Source: Bacteroidales bacterium UBA1309 (lineage in GTDB: Bacteria > Bacteroidota > Bacteroidia > Bacteroidales > Dysgonomonadaceae). From it: a stretch of DNA of 46,463 nucleotides. Positions 1 to 7,277 of the stretch are shown piece after piece. The first letter of the stretch is position 1, and the number at the start of each line of letters is the position of its first letter. Position numbers and translations under genes: made by a program. The stretch lies in the NCBI GenBank assembly GCA_002307185.1, contig DBTT01000019.1:1-46463 (forward strand), written 5' to 3'. The notes under the pieces were generated by a model. The model searched no databases and was not told the DNA's origin. It saw only the letters and a list, made by a program, of their open reading frames with translations.

Positions 1-1267
1 CGTTACTTTGGTTACGGCTATAGGTGTCGTAATCGGCGGCCTGAATGGCCCACTTGATACAACGGTAACCCTGATTCCAACCCGTGAAGTTATCCCCGAC
101 GTTCATGGAGGAATCTTGAGCTGTAAGTAAAGTAACATCTTTGGTAAGCACCACGCGCTGCTCGTTGTACAGATAAGGCGTCGTGGTCTTAGCAAAGGTT
201 GAAATGTTATAAGTATAAAGCGAGTCTTTCAAAATGATATCATTGCGGTCGTCTCCTTCCAGAGAGAAACGATCGGCCGCTTCCGGGGTAACTGTGAAAA
301 TACCACCGGCATTCTTCGAAATCGTTACGCCTAGCAAACCGGTGCCGTCTGCCCCATCATTGTTGAATTTAGGCCAGTATTGGAACCGGGCGTATGTCAT
401 GCCTGTCGCTGTCGAATTGTCATAAGGCATTGCATAGATGAAATCCTTGATCTGGTAACCGTTATCCGGCATGAACTTGTCGCGATAGCTATCGCTCAAA
501 TCGAAATTACCACTATTGATTATGTCATCACAGTAGCTCACCGCATCATCAAGCTTGGAGTTCGTCAAAGTGGGTTCATAATCGGCAACATCGCTGGTGG
601 TGTAAACAGCCCAATTCAGATACAGTTTTACAAGCAAGGCCTCGGCCATCCATTTGGTTGGTTTTCCATAAGTCGAAGCATCGACAGTTTCGGACAAACC
701 GCCTGAATTAATGGCACGAAGCAGGTCGTCTTCAATAAAGGCTGCCACATCAGCACGCGGAGAACGGTCGATAGCCTCGTCGCTATCAAGAACATGGTCC
801 AAAACCGGGGTATTTCCAAACATATCCATAAGGATGAAATGATAGAAAGCACGCATTGCCAAGACTTCTGCGATAGACTCATCGGCGGCCTCGTCACCTC
901 CAAGATCTACGATAGCCTGATTGCACTTGGTGATGACCCCTGTGATATCACCATACCAATCAATATGTGCATCATCCGGATTAGTCATGTGAAGCGTGGA
1001 GTGGACATAATTGCCGGCGTCATACCAGTTGCCACCATAAGTGACGGCGGCAAATTCGTCGGAAGACAACCATGCCGCTTCCGTATAACGACGTCCCAAA
1101 GCACCCCGGAACCCATAGTATAAATCCGCCAGCTTTGCTTCAGTTGCAATTTCGGAAGTCGGATAAGAAGTGTAGGTAGATTTGATATCTACGTTCAAAT
1201 CGGTACAAGCTGTTGCTGATGCTAACAGCAGACCTGCAAGTAAGGTATTTTTGATATAGCTCTTCAT
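1..1267 (-). CDS. SusD/RagB-like nutrient-binding outer-membrane lipoprotein (C-terminus cut by window edge)
   Basis: The reading frame starts at the ATG at 1267 and stays open for 422 codons to the left edge, so the C-terminus is missing. The N-terminus is a lipoprotein signal: a basic start (MKSYIK), a leucine/alanine-rich core, and a cysteine at residue 21 after A-T-A. The mature part has the SusD look: tryptophan- and tyrosine-rich, with a TPR-like region around 'EVLAMRAFYHFILMDMFGNTPV', which matches the conserved SusD 'RAFYYF.L...FGdvPl' motif. Family knowledge: SusD proteins cap the SusC barrel and bind glycans or peptides at the cell surface. The gene lies 22 bp downstream of the susC-like gene and is surely co-transcribed with it. 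The substrate cannot be told from the sequence. The family call is firm. Confidence 0.93.
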   Translation of the reverse strand, partial: MKSYIKNTLLAGLLLASATACTDLNVDIKSTYTSYPTSEIATEAKLADLYYGFRGALGRRYTEAAWLSSDEFAAVTYGGNWYDAGNYVHSTLHMTNPDDAHIDWYGDITGVITKCNQAIVDLGGDEAADESIAEVLAMRAFYHFILMDMFGNTPVLDHVLDSDEAIDRSPRADVAAFIEDDLLRAINSGGLSETVDASTYGKPTKWMAEALLVKLYLNWAVYTTSDVADYEPTLTNSKLDDAVSYCDDIINSGNFDLSDSYRDKFMPDNGYQIKDFIYAMPYDNSTATGMTYARFQYWPKFNNDGADGTGLLGVTISKNAGGIFTVTPEAADRFSLEGDDRNDIILKDSLYTYNISTFAKTTTPYLYNEQRVVLTKDVTLLTAQDSSMNVGDNFTGWNQGYRCIKWAIQAADYDTYSRNQSN

Positions 1268-1289
1268 TGTAAGTTCAATTTTTAGATGA

Positions 1290-4271
1290 TTAGAAATTAA
1301 CATTTACACCTAACATAAGTGTGCGAGTACGAGGATAATAGCTAGTACGTCTATCAATTCCCGGATCCAAGCCTCCAAGAGTAATTTCAGGGTCACGACC
1401 GGAATATCCGGTAAGTGTAAACAAGTTATTGCAGGTTGCATACACCTTGAGTGAATTAACCCAATTGCCCAACTTCCCGAATGAATAACCTAAAGAAAGC
1501 GTTGACAAACGGAAATAATCACCATTTTCCAACCAACGGTCTGAAGGAGCTTGCGACTGAACATCCGTTGCCTTTTGTTCTGTGGCAACTGATTTCAGCA
1601 CATTTCTGCCTTCGGTGACAAAGCTTACATTACTATATTGTTCGCGAGTTGCATTATAAATCTTATTGCCAAAAACACCTGTGAAGAACACGTCGAGACT
1701 CCAATTCTTATACCTGAAGTTGTTTGTCCAGCCCAAAGTCAACTTAGGCTGAGCAGAGCCTGTGATAGTTCGGTCCGCATCAACCGGGTCTTTTGTCGTT
1801 TCACCAGTGCGCTCACCAGTTGTCGCATCATGTTCGTAGAATACTGATACACCGTCTGAGTTGTAACCAGCCCATTCATAAGTATAGAAAGTGCCAAGTG
1901 GATGACCTTCCATAATGCGTTCTACTTGTCCGTTCGATGAATAACCGGCAATTTCGGGGTCGCCTGTTGCAATATAGTCCACAGAATAATCACTGTTGGA
2001 TATGCTCTTCACATTATTTTTGTTATGTGAGATATTCAAACTTGCATCCCAAGAGAATTTCCTTGTTCTGATAGGAGTGGCGTTGATTGTGAATTCGACA
2101 CCTTTATTGTCGATATCACCCACATTTGCATACATAGTGCTATAAGGATAGCGGGTTGTTGACACATTATATGAATAAATCAAGTCACTTGTGCGTTTAT
2201 TATAATATTCGAAAGTGCCGCCTAGACGTCCTCCAAAGAAAGCAAAATCAAGACCAACATTGAGCATTGAAGTTCGTTCCCATTTCAAATTAGGATTTGC
2301 ATTTGACTGGGCAGCTATTGTGCGGTAAAGGCTGGAATTCCCATCTGCGTCGGTATAGGTAAACCATCCGGAAGGACCATAAGTTTGAACTGCCTGGAAA
2401 GCGCCAAATCCCAAGGAGTTACCGCTGACGCCATATCCTACACGGAATTTCAAATCATCAAATAGGTTCAGGTCTTTGATGAATTTCTCTTCGCCCATAC
2501 GCCATGCAACAGATGCTGAAGGGAAAGTACCCCATCGATTGTTCCTACCGAAAGCCGAAGAACCGTCGCGGCGGACAGTGGCCTGAAACAGATACTTGCT
2601 GTCGAACGAATAATTCAGACGACCATAGAACGAGATCATGCGTAGAGTCTCCAATGCGTAAGCCGTAATACCACTCATGTCCATCTTGTTGGCATAAGAA
2701 AGATTGTAGTATGAAGTGGCATCGCTATAGAAATCATAAACCGTAAGGCCAAAGCCGTCGTTATTGTCTGTTTGCTCGTAGGAATAACCCGCCATCAAAC
2801 CTAATTTGTGGACATTGGCAAATGTGTGGTCATAATTAAAATAAGTTTCCAGTACCTTCTTCTTATTTTCAAGCGTTCCGCGGTAAGCCTGTCCATTGGT
2901 GGTAACGATCTGGGACTGTGTCGTATTGTAATTATTGTAGTTGACTTGCTCGTTTTCGTAGGAAAGATTCAAGTTCCACATCAAATCCTTGTTGATTTGC
3001 AAGGTGGCCTTACCCGTCCCTTGAAGGACTTTCTTGATGGTTTCGTACGTGTCCTCATAGATCATCGACAGCGGGTTGTAGTATTGGCTTACCGAGGTGT
3101 AATTATACCACGTGCCGTCTTCATTCTTTGTAGGAAGCAAGGGTGAATAATAGTTCATCGCGTCAAATACACTTTCACCATCTATGCTTGATGAAACATT
3201 CTTACCTTTGCTCTGGGCGGCATTAACATTGATGGCCAATGTCAAACGATCATTCAGACATTTTGTCTGCGCATAAGCACGACCTGAAATTCGTTCAAAT
3301 TGAGTACCGAGCACAATACCTTCCTTATTCAAATAGCCCAAGCTTGCATTGAAGCTGGAACGTTCGCCTCCTCCGTTAATAGAAACATTATGACTCTGGC
3401 TGACTGCCGTGCGAAGTACTTCGTCGTTCCAATTCGTATTGTAACCCTCATCATTGGGAAGTGTAATATCGTTATCCGCTGCATAAGCAAGCAAATCACT
3501 GGCTGACATCATGTCAAGACGTTTGGCTATCTTGTCGAACCCGACATAGCCACTGTATGAAACAGACGAACGGTCAGTTTTGCTTCCTTTCTTTGTCGTG
3601 ATAACAATCACGCCATTGGCAGCCTTGGATCCGTAAATAGCAGTCGCAGAGGCATCGCGAAGCACATCAATTGATTCAATGTCATCTGGAGCTATAAGAT
3701 TCAAGGACATACCTGGAATGCCGTCAATAACATAATAGGGTTCCATCGCTTCCCCTGTACGCAGGGAAGACGCACCACGAAGAGAGATAGAGGCTGTTCC
3801 TGATGTAGGATCACTGCTCTGAACGACTGTCAATCCGGGAACCTTGCCTTGCAACATCTGCCCGGGATCGGTATAGACTCCGGTGTTAAGCTTGTCGGCT
3901 TTCAATGTAGTTATTGAACTGGTAACATCCTTGCGGGTCATGCTGCCGTAGCCCACAACAACTACTTCATCCAATGTCTTGTTGTCTTCCAACAAAACCA
4001 CATTGATCACTCTTTGGGAAGCCACTTTTACTTCTTTTAATAAATAACCAATGTATGAAAAAGACAGCGTGCTTCCCTCAGCAACCGCCACTGAATATTT
4101 TCCCTCCGCATCACTTGTGACACCATCTGTAGTTCCTTTCACCAAAACGGTGACACCGATTAATGGCTCACCTTTTTCGTCGACTATTTTTCCTGTGATG
4201 CTTTTTTGCGCAAAACTGGAAATGCTACCTACCATCAAAATAAATAGACATAATAAATGTGTTCTACCCAT
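1290..4271 (-). CDS. SusC/RagA-family TonB-linked outer-membrane transporter
   Basis: This 993-residue protein has, in order: a signal peptide ending near 'SSFAQ' (residue 21-22), a carboxypeptidase-D-regulatory-like domain (about 24-95, 'ITGKIVDEKGEPLIGVTV'), a TonB box-like segment 'LDEVVVVGYG' (100-109), a plug domain with 'SLRGASSLRTGEAMEPYYVI' and 'IESIDVLRDASATAIYG', and a long beta-barrel ending in a terminal phenylalanine ('LGVNVNF'), as expected for outer-membrane insertion. SusC proteins import oligomers with energy from TonB/ExbBD and pair with the SusD lipoprotein encoded next. It lacks the extra N-terminal anti-sigma-interacting domain of trans-envelope signalling receptors, and no ECF/anti-sigma pair is adjacent. 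An upstream promoter-like site is at about 4307-4334. The transported substrate is unknown. Confidence 0.96.
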   Translation of the reverse strand: MGRTHLLCLFILMVGSISSFAQKSITGKIVDEKGEPLIGVTVLVKGTTDGVTSDAEGKYSVAVAEGSTLSFSYIGYLLKEVKVASQRVINVVLLEDNKTLDEVVVVGYGSMTRKDVTSSITTLKADKLNTGVYTDPGQMLQGKVPGLTVVQSSDPTSGTASISLRGASSLRTGEAMEPYYVIDGIPGMSLNLIAPDDIESIDVLRDASATAIYGSKAANGVIVITTKKGSKTDRSSVSYSGYVGFDKIAKRLDMMSASDLLAYAADNDITLPNDEGYNTNWNDEVLRTAVSQSHNVSINGGGERSSFNASLGYLNKEGIVLGTQFERISGRAYAQTKCLNDRLTLAINVNAAQSKGKNVSSSIDGESVFDAMNYYSPLLPTKNEDGTWYNYTSVSQYYNPLSMIYEDTYETIKKVLQGTGKATLQINKDLMWNLNLSYENEQVNYNNYNTTQSQIVTTNGQAYRGTLENKKKVLETYFNYDHTFANVHKLGLMAGYSYEQTDNNDGFGLTVYDFYSDATSYYNLSYANKMDMSGITAYALETLRMISFYGRLNYSFDSKYLFQATVRRDGSSAFGRNNRWGTFPSASVAWRMGEEKFIKDLNLFDDLKFRVGYGVSGNSLGFGAFQAVQTYGPSGWFTYTDADGNSSLYRTIAAQSNANPNLKWERTSMLNVGLDFAFFGGRLGGTFEYYNKRTSDLIYSYNVSTTRYPYSTMYANVGDIDNKGVEFTINATPIRTRKFSWDASLNISHNKNNVKSISNSDYSVDYIATGDPEIAGYSSNGQVERIMEGHPLGTFYTYEWAGYNSDGVSVFYEHDATTGERTGETTKDPVDADRTITGSAQPKLTLGWTNNFRYKNWSLDVFFTGVFGNKIYNATREQYSNVSFVTEGRNVLKSVATEQKATDVQSQAPSDRWLENGDYFRLSTLSLGYSFGKLGNWVNSLKVYATCNNLFTLTGYSGRDPEITLGGLDPGIDRRTSYYPRTRTLMLGVNVNF

Positions 4272-4306
4272 AATTTAAAGTTAAATTAATGATTAATATC
4301 CTTGTC

Positions 4307-4334
4307 CAAAAATAGGGTATGTTATAGACTCCAA
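4307..4334 (-). promoter_or_regulatory. Bacteroidota-type promoter upstream of the susC-like gene
   Basis: On the minus strand, TATTTTTG (4314 to 4307) matches the -7 consensus TAnnTTTG. TTG (4334 to 4332) lies 17 bp upstream as a weak -33 element. The start of transcription would be near 4300, giving a leader of about 30 nt before the ATG at 4271. The spacing is a little short for the consensus, so confidence is moderate. Confidence 0.45.
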
Positions 4335-4635
4335 GGGTGAAATTTGAATAGAAAAGGAGGAATTTTGAACAGCACCCGTTCATCGGCCTGAATTTTAACT
4401 ATTTCTAGTCCGTTGCTCCTTTGTTGATTATGAAATGAATCATTTTTTTAAGGTAATTGACCATTTGGTTCATTGTTTTGAAAAAAAATTGCAATTATTC
4501 ACACCAACCAAAATTCACATTATTTCCACAAACAATGTAAATTTAAATCAAGAAACGTGCATTATTTACGATCATGGTGAAAAAGAATTATAAATCTTTA
4601 CTGCATTATTTGAGAAGAAGATATATAAAACATAG

Positions 4636-4689
4636 CCGTTTTCTGATCGGCAGAAGATGACTACTAACGCACATAACAACAGAAAACGG
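4636..4689. repeat. 10-bp perfect inverted repeat, 34-bp spacer
   Basis: CCGTTTTCTG at 4636-4645 is exactly complementary to CAGAAAACGG at 4680-4689. No T-run follows on either strand, so this is not a typical intrinsic terminator. It could be a protein-binding dyad or a remnant of a mobile-element end. No flanking target-site duplication was recognised. Confidence 0.5.
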
Positions 4690-4792
4690 TAAAAGAAATA
4701 CTAAATATGTACTTTTATTATAGGTTCAAAGCGTATCCCCTATCTGATTAATAAACAAAAGAATGTTGATCCTTACTATTACTTTGTTGACA

Positions 4793-4942
4793 TCAGAATG
4801 GTTTGCATTCCACAAACGCTTCTATCGCCTCATAAGATGCCAATCCAAGTTGGCGGTATAGCTCGGCGGTTGCCCTGCTGCGATCCTTAGACCGTTGACA
4901 GAACAAGCGCTCGTCGTTGCCCACAAATACAGCAGATTCCAT
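4793..4942 (-). pseudogene. 49-codon ORF, possibly a remnant of a larger gene (function unknown)
   Basis: An ATG at 4942 opens 49 codons to a TGA at 4793. The product begins MESAVFVGNDERLFCQ and contains 'RSRATAELYRQLGLASYEAI', a charged helical stretch. This vaguely resembles the segment 'RTAxxYRSALxxF' found in the N-terminal SAM-like domain of Bacteroidota tyrosine recombinases, but the match is weak and made by eye. The ORF is isolated in AT-rich intergenic DNA, has no clear Shine-Dalgarno and stands out by its higher GC. It may be a real small protein, a decayed integrase fragment or chance. I do not assign a function. Confidence 0.25.
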
Positions 4943-5100
4943 TTTATTGTTTTTTTAAGAGGAGGCTCAACAATTCTTGAAAACTTGCAAATATCATATC
5001 ATAAGTACAATTTACAAAAGTCTGGTAAAATTGGATAGGGGGAATCGTGAATAGCTACGATCCTAAAATAGCTTATAAAATTTATCAGATAGAATAATTC

Positions 5101-5967
5101 CTATTTCTCTTGCTTCATCCTGAATTCCCTCGGCGTGCAACCATTTATTTCCTTAAATTTCCGGTTGAAATTAGACAAATTCCCAAATCCCACATGGAAG
5201 GCAATGTCGGCAATGCTCATTTCCTCTTGTTGCAGCATTTTGCAAGCTTGCCCGATGCGGTATTCCGTAAGGAAATCCAGGTAAGACTTGCGCGTGCGAG
5301 TCTTGAAGTAGCGGCAAAAGGAGTTCACCGTCATGTTGGCAATACCAGCTATCTCGTCGAGGTTGATGGTGCGGTGGAATTCGTTCATGGTGAAGCGATA
5401 AACAGCATCCAACCTTTTTTCGTCGTTTTCGTTCAGCTTGCTATAAGCACCTTCCGTGGAGAGCATCACCGCATTGGGAGACAACGCCAATTGTTTCAGC
5501 ACTGAAAGCAAGAGAATAAGGCGGTCTATCTCGGTCACTTCAGCCAGTTTTTCAATATCGGAAGCTAATTGCCAATGGGTATTTGCCGGAAAAAAGATGC
5601 CTCGCTCTGTTTTTGCCGCAAATTCCGTCAGCAATCTATTCTCGGGTAGATTCCAAAAGGTTTGTCCGGGTACATTCCATTCAAAATAAACGGAAGTGGA
5701 GCGAGCCACCAAACCATTTTCGGGGTGATAGTAGGCCGGGTCGTTGCGAAAAGCGTGCGGAAGCTTGTAGCCAAACACAAAAATATCTCCTGCTACAAAT
5801 TCGCAAACTCGGTTTCCGGCAATGAGGGTTCCCGTGCCTTCCCGGATGAGAGTTATTTGCATCTCGTCGTGCTGGTGCAGGATGTCGTACATGTGGGCCA
5901 AGTCTTCCCGTTGAATCCAAAAAGATTCATTCACCGGTTTTGCTATTTTAAAAGGCAATATTTTCAT
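5101..5967 (-). CDS. AraC-family transcriptional regulator (cupin sensor + two HTH)
   Basis: This 288-residue protein has an N-terminal cupin-type sensing domain (about 25-100; 'HDEMQITLIREGTGTLIAGN' and 'FVAGDIFVFGYKLPHAF') and a C-terminal AraC DNA-binding domain (about 190-285). The latter holds two helix-turn-helix units: 'LDEIAGIANMTVNSFCRYFK' and 'SIADIAFHVGFGNLSNFNRKF', the second carrying the classic AraC 'iA...GF.d.s.FsR.FK' pattern. It is divergent from the hydroxyproline catabolic genes that start at 6203, with 235 bp between them. The natural inference is that it is their local activator, with hydroxyproline or a pathway intermediate as the ligand. Neither the ligand nor the target is shown by the sequence itself. 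The intergenic region holds repeated dyads that could be its operators. Confidence 0.93.
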   Translation of the reverse strand: MKILPFKIAKPVNESFWIQREDLAHMYDILHQHDEMQITLIREGTGTLIAGNRVCEFVAGDIFVFGYKLPHAFRNDPAYYHPENGLVARSTSVYFEWNVPGQTFWNLPENRLLTEFAAKTERGIFFPANTHWQLASDIEKLAEVTEIDRLILLLSVLKQLALSPNAVMLSTEGAYSKLNENDEKRLDAVYRFTMNEFHRTINLDEIAGIANMTVNSFCRYFKTRTRKSYLDFLTEYRIGQACKMLQQEEMSIADIAFHVGFGNLSNFNRKFKEINGCTPREFRMKQEK

Positions 5968-5997
5968 CGCTTCATCTTTTTTATCGTATCTAACAAG

Positions 5998-6042
5998 AGG
6001 GATATTTTCTGCTAAATTAACAAAATAGTATGAAATATCCCT
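5998..6042. promoter_or_regulatory. Inverted repeat upstream of araC-like gene, candidate operator
   Basis: AGGGATATTT at 5998-6007 is perfectly complementary to AAATATCCCT at 6033-6042 (10-bp arms, 25-bp spacer). The right arm overlaps GTATGAAAT (6028-6036), which recurs in inverted orientation at 6144-6152 inside the second dyad. It lies 31 bp upstream of the araC-like start codon, a fitting place for autoregulation. Confidence 0.4.
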
Positions 6043-6128
6043 TCTTAAAGAAAGAATATCTAATAAATAAGATAAGATTGTATTGTTTTTGGGTAAGAAT
6101 CGAAGTATAGAGGTATTTGGTGTTTCCC

Positions 6129-6136
6129 TAATTTTG
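6129..6136 (+). promoter_or_regulatory. -7 promoter element TAATTTTG for the hydroxyproline operon
   Basis: TAATTTTG matches TAnnTTTG. No good TTTG lies 19-21 bp upstream, as expected for an activator-dependent promoter. The predicted transcript would start near 6143, inside the adjacent dyad, leaving a leader of about 60 nt. Confidence 0.4.
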
Positions 6137-6154
6137 TCGTATCATTTCATACGA
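6137..6154. promoter_or_regulatory. Dyad TCGTAT-N6-ATACGA, candidate operator of the hydroxyproline operon
   Basis: Perfect 6-bp arms (6137-6142 and 6149-6154) surround the spacer CATTTC. The dyad directly abuts the -7 element at 6129-6136. On the minus strand it contains GTATGAAAT, also present on the plus strand at 6028-6036. The repeated motif in a divergent araC/target interval is what an AraC-type or repressor operator pair would look like. Confidence 0.4.
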
Positions 6155-6202
6155 AATGTTTCCTTCAAAAAAGATGTTCAATTATAAATAAAAAGAATCA
6201 AG

Positions 6203-7117
6203 ATGAAATTCGAATGGAAAGGGGTTTTTCCCGCAGTCACAACCAAATTTACAGCCGATGATGAATTAGATTTCGAGGCATTTGACATCAATTTGAATGC
6301 TCAAATCGAAGCCGGCGTAGATGGTATCATTTTGGCTGGTTCTTTGGGTGAAGCAAGCACATTGACTCAAGAAGACAAAGATGCTTTGCTGAAACACACG
6401 GTAGCCAAAATAGCTGGAAGAATTCCTACATTGATGAATGTGGCCGAATCAACTACCAAATTGGCTGTTGCTGCTGCTATCAGCGCACGCGACAACGGAG
6501 CCGACGGATTAATGCTTTTGCCTCCAATGCGTTACACTTCAGACGACCACGAAACAGTCTTGTTCTTGCGCACAGTAGCCCAAGCTACTGATTTGCCGAT
6601 TATCCTTTACAACAATCCTGCCGATTATAAAATCTGGATTTCTCCCGATATGTTCCGTCAATTGGAAGATTTGCCTACGATCCAAGCTGTAAAAGAATCT
6701 ACCCGCGACATTTCGAACGTTACCCGCATGAAAAATGCGTTCGGCAATCGTTTTGCTGTCTTCACAGGTGTCGATACCTTGGGTATGGAAAGTATCTTGA
6801 TGGGTGCCGACGGATGGGTAGCCGGATTAGTGTGCGCCTTCCCTCGGGAAACGGTAGCTATTTACCGTTTGATCAAAGCTGGAAGAATTCAGGAAGCACT
6901 TGAAATCTACCGTTGGTTCTTGCCTGTGCTTGAGCTGGACGTGTCCACTAAATTGGTTCAAAATATCAAGTTGGCGGAGTCGCTTACTGGCTTGGGAAAC
7001 GAAATCGTCCGCTTGCCTCGTTTGCCTCTTCAAGGAACCGAGCGCGAGCGCATTCTCAACATTCTGAACACGGCTTTGGCTGTGCGTCCCGAATTGCCCG
7101 ATTACTTGAATCTATAA
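6203..7117 (+). CDS. Dihydrodipicolinate synthase-superfamily lyase, probable 1-pyrroline-4-hydroxy-2-carboxylate deaminase
   Basis: This 304-residue TIM-barrel protein carries the DapA/NAL family signatures: 'GSLGEASTLT' (46-55; the GxxGE substrate-carboxylate loop), tyrosine 136 in 'ILYNNPA', and the Schiff-base lysine 164 in 'QAVKEST'. The family alone does not fix the substrate. The neighbours do: epimerase, D-amino-acid dehydrogenase and 2-oxoglutarate-semialdehyde dehydrogenase follow on the same strand. In the known hydroxyproline pathway a DapA-like enzyme converts 1-pyrroline-4-hydroxy-2-carboxylate to 2-oxoglutarate semialdehyde and ammonia (EC 3.5.4.22). A true lysine-pathway DapA would not be expected in this setting. 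The start codon at 6203 follows AAAAGAATCAAG, an AT-rich leader typical of the phylum. It is the first gene of the unit. Confidence 0.88.
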   Translation: MKFEWKGVFPAVTTKFTADDELDFEAFDINLNAQIEAGVDGIILAGSLGEASTLTQEDKDALLKHTVAKIAGRIPTLMNVAESTTKLAVAAAISARDNGADGLMLLPPMRYTSDDHETVLFLRTVAQATDLPIILYNNPADYKIWISPDMFRQLEDLPTIQAVKESTRDISNVTRMKNAFGNRFAVFTGVDTLGMESILMGADGWVAGLVCAFPRETVAIYRLIKAGRIQEALEIYRWFLPVLELDVSTKLVQNIKLAESLTGLGNEIVRLPRLPLQGTERERILNILNTALAVRPELPDYLNL

Positions 7118-7156
7118 TAGGCAGAATAAGAAATTTCCGATCTGTTTTTTTCAAAA

Positions 7157-7170
7157 GGACGTAAACGTCC
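7157..7170. repeat. Short perfect palindromic hairpin GGACGT-AA-ACGTCC
   Basis: The arms at 7157-7162 and 7165-7170 are perfectly complementary, and GGACGG follows at once (7171-7176). The element sits in the 160-bp gap between the first and second hydroxyproline genes. No T-run follows. It may be an RNA processing or stability hairpin, or a regulatory dyad. Confidence 0.35.
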
Positions 7171-7277
7171 GGACGGTTACAAGAGCGATCGCATAGCCAG
7201 TTCGTTTTTACGGATTTTCTTGTGGCTTTCATGTACTGTACGTGTTTGCGTTCTTTTCTTCTTTAATTAAAATTGGT

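Larger units (their letters stand above)
4272..5100. other. 829-bp intergenic region between the susC-like and araC-like genes
   Basis: AT-rich DNA holding the susC promoter-like site near 4307-4334, a 10-bp inverted repeat at 4636-4689, and a short ORF at 4793-4942 on the minus strand whose base composition is less AT-rich than its surroundings. I see no tRNA, recognisable riboswitch or intact mobile element. The araC-like gene ends at 5101, so its terminator should lie here, but no strong hairpin with a T-run is evident next to the stop codon. Confidence 0.6.
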
